NCBI RefSeq assembly: GCF_000143625.1
Contig: NZ_GL379590.1
Coordinates: 1-64,000 of the forward strand
Origin: Candidatus Regiella insecticola LSR1
GTDB lineage: Bacteria > Pseudomonadota > Gammaproteobacteria > Enterobacterales > Enterobacteriaceae
Length of the DNA stretch: 64,000 nucleotides
Reading direction: 5' to 3'
The first letter of the stretch is position 1. Every line of letters begins with the position of its first letter. Below the pieces are notes generated by a model, which worked only from the letters and a program-made list of their open reading frames with translations, searched no databases and was not told the origin of the DNA. This document shows positions 30,262-39,630 of this stretch, piece by piece. Position numbers and translations under genes: made by a program.

Positions 30262-30277
30262 TTAGAAAGAGGATGAC

Positions 30278-31018
30278 ATGAGCTTTGAAGGAAAATTTGC
30301 CCTGGTAACGGGTGCTAGCCGTGGTATAGGTCGCGCCATCGCAGAGTTATTGGCTGAACGTGGTGCTACGGTGATTGGTACTGCAACCAGTGAAGAGGGG
30401 GTGAAAAAGATAAATGATTACGATTACCTGATCGATAAAGGTAAAGGTTTTGTATTGAATGTTAGTGATTGTGCGTCGATCAATAAATTCGTGGAAGAGG
30501 TTATCGCTGAATATAAATCAATTGATATTTTGGTGAATAATGCAGGTATTACCTGTGACAGCTTGTTGCTGCGCATGAAAGATGACGACTGGTGTAATGT
30601 TTTAGAAACTAATTTGACTTCCGTATTTCGCTTATCAAAAGCAGTACTGCATAATATGATGAAAAAACGTTTTGGTCGTATTATCACTATTGGTTCTGTG
30701 GTGGGTTGTACTGGTAATGCCGGGCAGGCTAGCTATGCGGCTACTAAAGCGGGTATTATTGGTTTCAGTAAGTCGTTAGCACGTGAAGTGGCTTCACGTG
30801 GTATCACGGTTAACGTGGTCGCACCGGGTTTTATCGAAACCGATATGACCAAAAAATTGACATCCGAGCAACGTGCAGGCATTTTAGCGCAAATTCCCGC
30901 TGGTCGGCTTGGGAAAGTTGAAGAAGTTGCCAGCGCTGTTGCATTTTTGGCATCAGAAGAAGCAGGTTATATCTCTGGTCAAACCTTACATGTTAATGGC
31001 GGTATGTACATGAGCTAA
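30278..31018 (+). CDS. fabG: 3-oxoacyl-ACP reductase
   Basis: FabG reduces 3-oxoacyl-ACP with NADPH in each elongation round. It is a classical short-chain dehydrogenase of 246 residues with cofactor loop TGASRGIG near the start and NNAGIT at about 90. The active-site Ser-Tyr-Lys is in ITIGSVVG and SYAATKAG, and the end ISGQTLHVNGGMYMS is conserved. GAGGATG upstream is the ribosome site. The frame is intact. Confidence 0.96.
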   Translation: MSFEGKFALVTGASRGIGRAIAELLAERGATVIGTATSEEGVKKINDYDYLIDKGKGFVLNVSDCASINKFVEEVIAEYKSIDILVNNAGITCDSLLLRMKDDDWCNVLETNLTSVFRLSKAVLHNMMKKRFGRIITIGSVVGCTGNAGQASYAATKAGIIGFSKSLAREVASRGITVNVVAPGFIETDMTKKLTSEQRAGILAQIPAGRLGKVEEVASAVAFLASEEAGYISGQTLHVNGGMYMS

Positions 31019-31099
31019 ATCAGGTAAAAATTATTCGCGTTATTTGGGATGAAACTCACATAATAAGGTAGAATAATGGTTTGAATAGCCGAGATTTAG

Positions 31100-31127
31100 T
31101 TGCATCTTTTTCAACATTTTATAAACT
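31100..31127 (+). promoter_or_regulatory. possible acpP promoter
   Basis: TTGCAT, 16 bases, then TAAACT, 45 bases before the acpP start. The 150-bp gap between fabG and acpP, and the need for very high acpP expression, make a separate promoter plausible. Match to consensus is moderate. Confidence 0.4.
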
Positions 31128-31172
31128 ACGAAATCCATCGCATAAGCGAGTTTTGATAGGAAATTTAAGAAC

Positions 31173-31409
31173 ATGAGCACTATTGAAGAACGTGTTAAGA
31201 AAATCATCGTTGAACAACTGGGTGTTAAGGACGAAGAAGTGGTAAATAATGCTTCTTTTGTGGACGATCTTGGCGCTGATTCTCTGGACACGGTCGAATT
31301 AGTAATGGCTCTGGAAGAAGAGTTTGATACTGAAATTCCAGATGAACAAGCAGAAAGAATAACTACTGTGCAAGCTGCGATTGATTATATTACGTCTCAC
31401 CAACTGTAA
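31173..31409 (+). CDS. acpP: acyl carrier protein
   Basis: AcpP carries growing acyl chains on a phosphopantetheine arm. The 78-residue product has the attachment Ser in [20 protein letters not shown] (DSL motif, about residue 37). It is almost the same as E. coli AcpP, with a few changes such as VNNASFVDD and the end DYITSHQL. It lies between fabG and fabF, with a hairpin after its stop. Confidence 0.97.
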   Translation: MSTIEERVKKIIVEQLGVKDEEVVNNASFVDDLGADSLDTVELVMALEEEFDTEIPDEQAERITTVQAAIDYITSHQL

Positions 31410-31421
31410 ACGAACATATCT

Positions 31422-31441
31422 AGGCGGTCATTCGACCGCCT
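31422..31441 (+). terminator. hairpin after acpP
   Basis: AGGCGGTC, a 4-base loop and GACCGCCT form a perfect 8-bp stem, followed by AAGTTTTAT. It probably attenuates transcription between acpP and fabF, since acpP needs more product than fabF. Confidence 0.7.
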
Positions 31442-31489
31442 AAGTTTTATAACATCAACCTTTAACTTCCTTAATTTTGGAGGACAGCC

Positions 31490-31836
31490 TTGTCTAAGCG
31501 TCGAGTGGTTGTAACCGGACTGGGCATGTTATCTCCTGTCGGTAATACCGTTGAATGTGCGTGGAAAAATGTGCTTGCAGGTCAGAGCGGCATATCCCTG
31601 ATTACGGATTTTGATACCAGTGCCTATACCACAAAATTTGCCGGTTTAATAAAAGATTTTAATTCTGAAGATTTTGATTTGCCTAAAAAAGATGCCCGTA
31701 AAATGGATACCTTTATACAGTACGGCGTTGCTGCTGGCATACGAGCTATGGAGGACTGTGGTCTTAAGGTCACTGAAGAGAATAGCGTACGTATTGGTGC
31801 CGCCATTGGTTCTGGTATTGGTGGCTTAACTTTTAT
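31490..31836 (+). pseudogene. fabF: beta-ketoacyl-ACP synthase II, N-terminal fragment cut by IS
   Basis: A TTG start behind GGAGGA begins [19 protein letters not shown], the FabF N-terminus. Homology runs to [12 protein letters not shown] at about residue 112, then the frame enters the IS5-family element. The catalytic Cys and both His residues lie in the missing part. On the far side of the IS the sequence is cmoA, not the rest of fabF, so the gene was split by rearrangement and not by simple insertion. FabF function (temperature control of unsaturated fatty acids in E. coli) is lost unless a second copy exists. Confidence 0.92.
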
Positions 31837-31859
31837 TAGACCTCTTCGGAAACTATCAT

Positions 31860-32237
31860 TTATCTAATTTCCATATTATAAATTGCAGCAATCAGATTAA
31901 ATCTTAATCCAAAACGTTTTCGCCTGTTTCGATAACGGTCTGATACAATTTTAAATCTTTTAATCATACCAATGACATGTTCGTTTAATACACGCTGGCT
32001 TGATAACGCACGATTGTTGCGTTTATCTTCTTTTGTTAAGGGATTTTTCTTTGTCTTTTTCTTAGGCAACGCCGAGTTTGAATGAATCTTGCCAAGCCCT
32101 TGGTAACCTGTATCGGTAACTGTTTTGATGTCAGGATGTATTCGCACACCAGACTCCTTAAACAACCTAAAATCATGGCGCCTCCCATTCGTAATGCTTG
32201 TACAGATGACTGCTTTACTTTTTTTATCAACGAGCAC
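31860..32237 (-). CDS. IS5-family transposase, second frame
   Basis: 125-residue frame with the distal catalytic Asp (VTDTGYQG) and Glu (NEHVIGMI) of the DDE domain. The ATG start is internal to the domain, so the frame is almost surely expressed as the end of a fusion protein made by a -1 frameshift from the first frame. Confidence 0.85.
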   Translation of the reverse strand: MLVDKKSKAVICTSITNGRRHDFRLFKESGVRIHPDIKTVTDTGYQGLGKIHSNSALPKKKTKKNPLTKEDKRNNRALSSQRVLNEHVIGMIKRFKIVSDRYRNRRKRFGLRFNLIAAIYNMEIR

Positions 32238-32245
32238 TTGTGTTT

Positions 32246-32683
32246 TTAAGGTGTGTCGTTTCTTTTTTCCTGAGTAAAACGGCTTTTGTTTTTTTGGGGA
32301 CGTTCAATCGGCGTTTCTGTGGCATCAATAAGAACCAGCTCATACTCCCTATCCCTTTTTAATACAGCTTTGCGTCCAGGTAGGGCAAAATCAGGATGCT
32401 TTATTAGCGTATTCTCTATCCATTTAATCGTTTCATAGCATGTGCTCTCACTCACGCCATAGCTTTGGCTGACATGAAAATAAGTGCGATATTCTCGTAT
32501 ATACTCCAGTGCCATTAATAAGCGCTCTTCTAAACCCCGCTTGGGTTTCCGACCTCCTTTCCCTTGCTTACTCTTATCTGCTTCATTCAATATCTTTATC
32601 ATCTTTTCAAATGTACTGCGTTTAACACCCGTTAAGCGACGAAATTTTTCCTCTTCCAGTACTTTTATTACTTCATATTTCAT
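32246..32683 (-). CDS. IS5-family transposase, first frame
   Basis: 145 residues from MKYEVIKVLEEEKFRRLTGV. An N-terminal helix-turn-helix region (YFHVSQSYGVSESTCYETIK) is followed by the first catalytic Asp in ELVLIDATETPIERP. The frame ends shortly after the slippery run A AAA AAC, where the -1 frame leads into the second half. AGGAGCCGCC precedes the start. Confidence 0.88.
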   Translation of the reverse strand: MKYEVIKVLEEEKFRRLTGVKRSTFEKMIKILNEADKSKQGKGGRKPKRGLEERLLMALEYIREYRTYFHVSQSYGVSESTCYETIKWIENTLIKHPDFALPGRKAVLKRDREYELVLIDATETPIERPQKNKSRFTQEKRNDTP

Positions 32684-32719
32684 GGCGGCTCCTTGTTCAG
32701 GAGTGTTTTACCAAAATTC

Positions 32720-33884
<1,165 letters not shown>

Positions 33885-34617
33885 TCATGATGACATTCTC
33901 CTATTCTCAATAAACTGTATCTTAGGGGAGATAAGCTCTTCAGGAATATAGCGATCAAAGCCCTCTTCTTTACAGAATTTCTTAAATTCCGGTAACGAAT
34001 TTACCCTCGCTGTTCTGTATATTGCTTGTAGATAATTTTCTATTGTTCTGTTAGAACGATCTAATTTTCTTCCTATCTCTTTGGCGCTTAAAGACTGTAA
34101 TGCATAAAATATAACTTTAAGTTGCTTTTTGGTAAACAATTTACTTGGCGGCTCTAATAACAAAGCTTTCGGTGACTTTAATTCGCATTCTGATGTGGTG
34201 AGTTCTTCTACATACTGTGGCAGAGAAATAAAATCCATTTTTCTCCCATACAAAACAGTTCCAACGCACTCATTTTTTTCATCATACAGCGGAAATTTTT
34301 CGTAAAGATAAGGTTCTAGTCTTTTTTCTCGATTAAAAAAATGGGTTTTAATAAGAGTGACCCTTTGCCCACTTTTGATAGTTTCCCTATCTTGTTTTTG
34401 CAGCTCTGAGGCAAACTTTGCTACCGGGGTGGGAAGCTGATCATCACTTTTTCCTTCAATTTTAAATTTAGCAGGAATATCTAAAAAATCACGAAAGGCA
34501 CGGTTAGTATAGACAAACCGTGATTTACAATCTTTTATTCCCCATAATATCATCGCTGCGTTCCATAATGGAAACCAGTGGGAAAGATTTTAACGAAGCT
34601 TTAACATCATTCTTCAT
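33885..34617 (-). pseudogene. PAS-LuxR transcriptional regulator with frameshift
   Basis: A start at 34617 (GGAG upstream) gives MKNDVKASLKSFPLVSIMER, then the frame breaks near 34548. The other frame continues with LWGIKDCKSRFVYTNRAFRD, a PAS-domain core seen in PAS-LuxR regulators of enterics, followed by a linker and a LuxR-type helix-turn-helix (LFTKKQLKVIFYALQSLSAK, EIGRKLDRSNRTIENYLQAI). Fusing both frames gives about 243 residues, a normal length for such one-component sensors. The ligand and targets are unknown. The shift could be decay or a sequencing error. Confidence 0.65.
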
Positions 34618-34900
34618 AATAAATAAACTCCATTTAGATTGAGCGTGGTCTACCCTACTTGCCACAATGCAACTTGCGGCAGAACCGACTACGCAAAAAT
34701 TTTGTTTGAGCAACTTACTACGGTGACATAAGCTAATAGCATTGAATCACAAATTAATTTCCCTGGTGTTAGCAACTGACAACTTAATCTAAAACGAAAT
34801 GAGTTTTTTTATTATTTTTCACTCTTTAATAACTAGACCTCTTCGGAAACTAGCATTCATATAAGAATTTTGGTAAAACACTCCTGAACAAGGAGCCGCC

Positions 34901-35338
34901 ATGAAATATGAAGTAATAAAAGTACTGGAAGAGGAAAAATTTCGTCGCTTAACGGGTGTTAAACGCAGTACATTTGAAAAGATGATAAAGATATTGAATG
35001 AAGCAGATAAGAGTAAGCAAGGGAAAGGAGGTCGGAAACCCAAGCGGGGTTTAGAAGAGCGCTTATTAATGGCACTGGAGTATATACGAGAATATCGCAC
35101 TTATTTTCATGTCAGCCAAAGCTATGGCGTGAGTGAGAGCACATGCTATGAAACGATTAAATGGATAGAGAATACGCTAATAAAGCATCCTGATTTTGCC
35201 CTACCTGGACGCAAAGCTGTATTAAAAAGGGATAGGGAGTATGAGCTGGTTCTTATTGATGCCACAGAAACGCCGATTGAACGTCCCCAAAAAAACAAAA
35301 GCCGTTTTACTCAGGAAAAAAGAAACGACACACCTTAA
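34901..35338 (+). CDS. IS5-family transposase, first frame
   Basis: Same product as in copy A (145 residues): helix-turn-helix in the N-terminal half and first catalytic Asp in LIDATETPIERP. The zero frame ends at TAA 35336 soon after the A AAA AAC heptamer at 35290-35296. It reads through the -1 frame as [18 protein letters not shown], which is the conserved IS5 continuation. Confidence 0.88.
   Translation: MKYEVIKVLEEEKFRRLTGVKRSTFEKMIKILNEADKSKQGKGGRKPKRGLEERLLMALEYIREYRTYFHVSQSYGVSESTCYETIKWIENTLIKHPDFALPGRKAVLKRDREYELVLIDATETPIERPQKNKSRFTQEKRNDTP
35290..35296 (+). promoter_or_regulatory. probable programmed -1 frameshift site of the transposase
   Basis: A AAA AAC in the zero frame is a classical slippery heptamer. 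After a -1 slip the ribosome reads KQKPFYSGKKKRHTLKTQ, joining both transposase halves. The same site is present in copy A. Confidence 0.75.
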
Positions 35339-35346
35339 AAACACAA

Positions 35347-35724
35347 GTGCTCGTTGATAAAAAAAGTAAAGCAGTCATCTGTACAAGCTTTACGAATGGG
35401 AGGCGCCATGATTTTAGGTTGTTTAAGGAGTCTGGTGTGCGAATACATCCTGACATCAAAACAGTTACCGATACAGGTTACCAAGGGCTTGGCAAGATTC
35501 ATTCAAACTCGGCGTTGCCTAAGAAAAAGACAAAGAAAAATCCCTTAACAAAAGAAGATAAACGCAACAATCGTGCGTTATCAAGCCAGCGTGTATTAAA
35601 CGAACATGTCATTGGTATGATTAAAAGATTTAAAATTGTATCAGACCGTTATCGAAACAGGCGAAAACGTTTTGGATTAAGATTTAATCTGATTGCTGCA
35701 ATTTATAACATGGAAATTAGATAA
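35347..35724 (+). CDS. IS5-family transposase, second frame
   Basis: 125 residues with VTDTGYQG (Asp) and [11 protein letters not shown] (Glu) of the DDE site. The upstream -1 frame is open back to the slippery site, so this ATG is not needed for a working fusion transposase of about 270 residues. Confidence 0.85.
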   Translation: MLVDKKSKAVICTSFTNGRRHDFRLFKESGVRIHPDIKTVTDTGYQGLGKIHSNSALPKKKTKKNPLTKEDKRNNRALSSQRVLNEHVIGMIKRFKIVSDRYRNRRKRFGLRFNLIAAIYNMEIR

Positions 35725-35747
35725 ATGATAGTTTCCGAAGAGGTCTA

Positions 35748-36249
35748 CTGTATATCTTTCTATAAAAAAAGAATAGTTAGACAAAGGTCTAGTTTGGCAC
35801 TATACCTTTGTTCATATAATGTATGAATGCTTAATTTTATTTATAGATTTACATAGTTTTAAGAAAAATAAATATATAATCTATTCTTCTTGAAAAACTA
35901 TTTGTCTTATCATCTCTGGAATAATAAAGAAGGAAAATACAATAATAGGTAGCAATTATAGCTAAAAAATTAAATATTAGTATCAGTAATAATACAAAAC
36001 TACACTTTACCGCTCAGGGTGATACCCCATTTTTATTTAATATGATTAGATAAAGTAGAATAAGAACATTATCTATGCTATTAATATATCTAATGATAAG
36101 CATTTAAAAAAACTCACGCTGATATCTTCAAGTTAAATAAGAATACAATATATTGCAATAAAGATAAATGATGTAAAAAGCGCTTTGAACATAACTATCA
36201 CGCTTTCGTTTTCAGTAAATATGCGACATAATCCCTGGCTATATTTAGC
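35748..36249. other. AT-rich noncoding stretch
   Basis: Five hundred bases of AT-rich sequence between the IS end and a MITE-3 copy. No frame has gene-like composition, and I see no clear promoter or operator apart from scattered TATAAT-like hexamers. Confidence 0.5.
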
Positions 36250-36356
36250 TATAACCAAATCAGTTTAATTTGATTTAAGTGTTGTCGTCGCTTGCCGTAC
36301 TATTTGTACTGTCTGCACTCCTCCGCCTTGAATCAAATTAAACTGATTCGGCTATA
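36250..36356 (+). repeat. MITE-3 copy
   Basis: 107 bp, TATAACCAAATCAGTTTAAT to ATTAAACTGATTCGGCTATA. The centre CTGTCTGCACTCCTCCGCC is the same as in the copy at 9357. It lies about 150 bp before luxI. Confidence 0.88.
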
Positions 36357-36502
36357 TCGCTTCAACCCCAGTGTTTACCGTTGCCGCTATGTTATGTTCG
36401 CACACTACGGGTGTTACATCCTTGCTAATCAAATAACTTGGCAGATTGTTTATTTTTGCACGAATTATTGAGATAATCCCATATCATTAATAAGGAGATA
36501 AA

Positions 36503-37144
36503 ATGATGGAAATATTTGATGTTAGCTATAATAAACTGTCCGATAAAAGATCAATGGAATTATTTTCTCTTAGAAAGAGTGTCTTCAAAGATCGCCTAGA
36601 TTGGGCTGTCAATTGTTTTAATGGAATGGAATTCGATGAGTATGACCATCCTAATACAACTTATCTATTAGGGGTACACGACAATACTGTGATTTGCAGT
36701 CTGCGGCTCATAAACATAAAAAATCCCAATATGATCACCGGAACGTTTTATCGTTATTTCAACCAGATAAATATTCCAGAAGGAAACTATATTGAATCAA
36801 GCAGATTTTTTGTTGACAAAGAAAGAGTACAAAATATGAGTTGCAACCAATATCCGGTGAGTACCATGCTTTTTCTGGCTGCGTTGAATTATTCAAGAAA
36901 ATTTGATTACGAGGGGATATTAACTATCGTAAGTCATGCAATGTTTATTATAATGAAACGTTCCGGCTGGCATCTCACTGTACTTGAGAAAGGATTATCA
37001 GAAAAAAATGAAAAAGTTTACTTACTATGCTTGCCTGTTGATACCGAAAATCAAAACATCCTAATCAATTGTATAAATCGAAAGAAAATTTTGTTAAAAA
37101 ATAAGGAGTGGCCATTGTCTTTTACACTCACTGAGCCCGTTTAA
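36503..37144 (+). CDS. acyl-homoserine-lactone synthase (YenI type)
   Basis: LuxI-family enzymes make N-acyl homoserine lactones from SAM and acyl-ACP. The 213-residue product resembles Yersinia YenI: MMEIFDVSYNKLSDKRSMEL, LRKSVFKDRLDWAV (conserved Arg, Phe, Trp), FDEYDHPNTTYLLG (conserved Asp pair) and the core ESSRFFVDKER with Glu and Arg. MIIMKRSGWHL fits the acyl-chain part. AAGGAG lies 6 bases before the start. It is convergent with a LuxR-type gene, the arrangement of yenI/yenR. The frame is intact. Acyl chain specificity cannot be read from the sequence. Confidence 0.93.
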   Translation: MMEIFDVSYNKLSDKRSMELFSLRKSVFKDRLDWAVNCFNGMEFDEYDHPNTTYLLGVHDNTVICSLRLINIKNPNMITGTFYRYFNQINIPEGNYIESSRFFVDKERVQNMSCNQYPVSTMLFLAALNYSRKFDYEGILTIVSHAMFIIMKRSGWHLTVLEKGLSEKNEKVYLLCLPVDTENQNILINCINRKKILLKNKEWPLSFTLTEPV

Positions 37145-37182
37145 AACTTTCATCGTTTTGACACCGTTAATTTAAATATTTT

Positions 37183-37239
37183 AAGATAAATGATGACCAA
37201 TAAGAGAAAATATTTATCTTGTTGGCCATCATTTATCTT
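37183..37239. terminator. bidirectional terminator between luxI and luxR genes
   Basis: AAGATAAATGATGACCAA and TTGGCCATCATTTATCTT pair along 18 bases with one mismatch, with a 21-base loop, followed by TT-rich sequence on both strands. It suits termination of both convergent transcripts. Confidence 0.7.
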
Positions 37240-37319
37240 TTATAACCTTTGCCTGAATCAGACTAAATATATAATAATTTAAATTAATAATTAACTTGGT
37301 TACAGCAACATTTTTAATA

Positions 37320-38078
37320 TTATAATGAATTGATAAGCTGCGATTCAGTTCCCAGCCTTATGGCATGTTTTGCATTCAGTACCCCTAATTTTTTCACAAT
37401 ATTACCCATATGGAATTTTACTGTACCTAGTTTTATACCAAAAATAATTGCTATTTCTGAGTAAGTTTTTCCCATACTGAACCAATAAAGAACCTCATTT
37501 TCTCTAGAAGAAAATTTTTCTTTTTTACTTTCACTATTTTTACAGACAGCTCCATGCGTCTCTTTGTATAGGGAAATAAGTATGTCATGTGTGTTCAAAA
37601 GTAACATTTGTAATTTATCTTTATTTTTTTCAATCTTTTCCTTAAGCATATTTCCTGTTTGATCATCCATCAAGATGGATAGTACAGCCAGGTTATTATT
37701 GCAATCATGGAGAATAAATGTATATCCACTAATTATATTATATTTTTTGGCAATGCTAAATACCTCGATTAATTGCAAATTTGTACTAACTATATTGAAA
37801 ATTTTAGGAAGTTTAAGGTCTGAGTTAATCATGATATTCTCATCCCAAGGAAAGGATGTAATCCTATTAAGTGCCGTAATAATAACAGGATCAATATGTT
37901 GATAACGATCTCTAACATAAACTTCAAACCAATCTGGACGATTAGAAATCACTCTCATCTCTGTTGTATTTTTTTTGTTCATTATGGCATAAGCGTATTT
38001 TATATCTCCATAGCTCTCGAATTTCTTATCTAAATAATTTTTTATAAGATTATTAATCGCTTCATTATCAAAAAACAC
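37320..38078 (-). CDS. LuxR-type quorum-sensing regulator (YenR type)
   Basis: A 252-residue regulator with an N-terminal autoinducer domain and a C-terminal GerE/LuxR helix-turn-helix. The conserved ligand-pocket residues appear as NRPDWFEVYVRDRYQHIDPV (Trp, Tyr, Asp, Pro) and FPWDEN (Trp). The DNA-binding half reads FSSRENEVLYWFSMGKTYSE, IAIIFGIKLGTVKFHMGNIV and KKLGVLNAKHAIRLG, very close to YenR/YpsR of Yersinia. Such proteins often bind DNA without signal and release it with AHL; that behaviour is family knowledge, not shown here. It pairs with the synthase gene opposite. The frame is intact. Confidence 0.92.
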   Translation of the reverse strand: MFFDNEAINNLIKNYLDKKFESYGDIKYAYAIMNKKNTTEMRVISNRPDWFEVYVRDRYQHIDPVIITALNRITSFPWDENIMINSDLKLPKIFNIVSTNLQLIEVFSIAKKYNIISGYTFILHDCNNNLAVLSILMDDQTGNMLKEKIEKNKDKLQMLLLNTHDILISLYKETHGAVCKNSESKKEKFSSRENEVLYWFSMGKTYSEIAIIFGIKLGTVKFHMGNIVKKLGVLNAKHAIRLGTESQLINSL

Positions 38079-38188
38079 TGAATCCTTCCTTAAAAAATGA
38101 TCCTATAATTGTATGCTACGCTACTCGATTCGGTGCATCCATCCATCATCGGTAGTTACTATATAGCAGACGGATAATCGACTGAAAA

Positions 38189-38404
38189 TTATTGTGTTAA
38201 CGATGTGATTACACCATCGGATCCAAACGCTACAGCTAGCGACTCATAATATGATCGGTTGACATCAAATAATTCAACCACAATATGACATGTGCGCTAT
38301 CTTACACTAATGATTCTATCCATCTCAGTAATATGCTCAAACATATCCGAGTAGATGTTACCAGAAAATGGCTGATCATCAGATACCCATCCTGCCTCTA
38401 TCAT
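38189..38404 (-). pseudogene. remnant of an unknown small gene with internal stop
   Basis: An ATG at 38404 starts MIEAGWVSDDQPFSGNIYSD and runs to an in-frame TAG. The same frame then continues with CHIVVELFDVNRSYYESLAV to a TAA at 38189. Composition looks protein-like on both sides of the stop. I do not recognise the family. Confidence 0.35.
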
Positions 38405-38516
38405 GATTTATTTTATCTCTGTATATGATGTTCTTACGGTAGAAAAAGGACAGGATTGGCTTGAAGTAAAAGATAGAATGGCAGGGCTTAAAGCCGTGGT
38501 AAAAGTAGACTCGTGA
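38403..38516 (+). pseudogene. short protein-like fragment, unknown
   Basis: A 37-codon frame (MIYFISVYDVLTVEKGQDWL, then a Lys/Val-rich end) overlaps the start of the minus-strand remnant. It may be a piece of a lost gene. There is no Shine-Dalgarno and no recognised family. Confidence 0.2.
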
Positions 38517-38589
38517 AATGAGCAAAAAGTGAATGGCGAACACCGCTGTTGTTTACGGACGTTGAAAAAATGCTCCAACGAGATCCCTG

Positions 38590-38747
38590 AGAGCCTGCTC
38601 GAAATCTTCTTTGAGCTGCGCTCAATTAATAAAAAAATGAGCGAAAAAGCACAGTGACTTTTTTTACAAAAACAAGAAAACAAGTGAGCATATTGAGCCT
38701 TTTTTTGGCAAAGTATCAGCGAGCACAAGAGATTGCGAATAGACTCT
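38590..38747 (+). repeat. MITE-2 copy
   Basis: 158 bp with ends AGAGCCTGCTCGAAATC and GATTGCGAATAGACTCT. It shares TTTGAGCTGCGCTC and the AAAAAATGAGCGAAAAA stretch with the copy at 26701. It lies just after the decarboxylase-like gene. Confidence 0.8.
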
Positions 38748-38769
38748 TAGAATAAATCTCGTTATCTGC

Positions 38770-39363
38770 TTATTTAATTTTTTCTACTGACTCATTAAAT
38801 ATAACCTTCCGATTCGTACTCGTCGCTTTGGTGGTTGAAAAAGAAATTTTTTTAACCACCAAAGCAACGGGTCTAAATTCATTATGAGCAATAGTCAATA
38901 ATGATTCGATGGTTTTTTCCCAATCTTCAGTGCATTCACCTAATATTTTATAGGGGATGCGTAATTGTTGTAACAACGGAATAGGCCCTATTCTTAGCTC
39001 ATCATGTTGATAATATTTATTACGAGACGTACTTTTTTCAATATCAGTTTCATTTTGCCAACCGACAATCAGTAATAGGGGTATACCATAGACTTCGGGT
39101 TTAGCCGTAGAATAAAAAGGATTGACAACAGTATAAAGTCCTGAATTTTTTAGGTAAACAGCAGGTATATAACCCGTTGCTAAATAACTACCAATGGCTA
39201 TTCCTATCGCTGCTTTATCATTACAAGCAGTTTGATAGATTATTTCATTAGAATAATCGGCAGCAGTAAAAAAAAATTCATTTAACAATGGATCAGAAAC
39301 ACAACTATAAAAATTTACATTCTGCCGCGCTAGAATGCGCAAAAAATAACCGGCATCTATCAT
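38770..39363 (-). CDS. half-length phosphonopyruvate/sulfopyruvate decarboxylase-like protein
   Basis: The 197 residues follow the N-terminal (pyrimidine-binding) half of thiamine-diphosphate decarboxylases acting on phosphonopyruvate or sulfopyruvate: MIDAGYFLRILARQNVNFYS, SYLATGYIPAVYLKNSGLYT, VVNPFYS, PEVYGIPLLLIVGWQNE, IPYKILGECTEDWE, PVALVVKKISF. The diphosphate-binding half is not present nearby; in two-subunit enzymes it would be a separate gene. The usual Glu in the AANEG motif reads TACNDKAA, so the key acid is Asp or lost. Start chosen at 39363 behind GGGAG. It could be a relic, or work with a partner elsewhere. Confidence 0.6.
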   Translation of the reverse strand: MIDAGYFLRILARQNVNFYSCVSDPLLNEFFFTAADYSNEIIYQTACNDKAAIGIAIGSYLATGYIPAVYLKNSGLYTVVNPFYSTAKPEVYGIPLLLIVGWQNETDIEKSTSRNKYYQHDELRIGPIPLLQQLRIPYKILGECTEDWEKTIESLLTIAHNEFRPVALVVKKISFSTTKATSTNRKVIFNESVEKIK

Positions 39364-39590
39364 AACGTCTCCCACTCAAAAAGACTATGATATTATTTTT
39401 AAATATCGTCAAATAAGTTACATCTCAAAGTAAAACGTTATCTTTGTCTATTAATGACCAACAAGGATTTATTTTAAGATCAACAAAACTTAAATAGCAA
39501 TGATTAAATTTTATCACTCATAGGCCTTTTGAAAATTTACGCGCTTGAGGTAGGAAGTCTGCTAAGTATATTGAATATTATGTCACTAAA

Positions 39591-39622
39591 AATAATAAAG
39601 ACCCATCAGGGTCTTTATTATT
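39591..39622 (-). terminator. putA terminator
   Basis: AATAATAAAGACCC and GGGTCTTTATTATT form a perfect 14-bp stem with a 4-base loop just after the putA stop. The AT-rich outer stem gives the T tract in both directions. Confidence 0.88.
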
Positions 39623-39630
39623 TAATACCA

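Larger units (their letters stand above)
34834..35747 (+). mobile_element. complete IS5-family insertion sequence (copy B)
   Basis: 914 bp including flanking TA, plus orientation, so inverted relative to copy A. Terminal repeats and both frames are complete. Copies A and B enclose 2.1 kb with cmoA and the PAS-LuxR gene. Confidence 0.95.
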
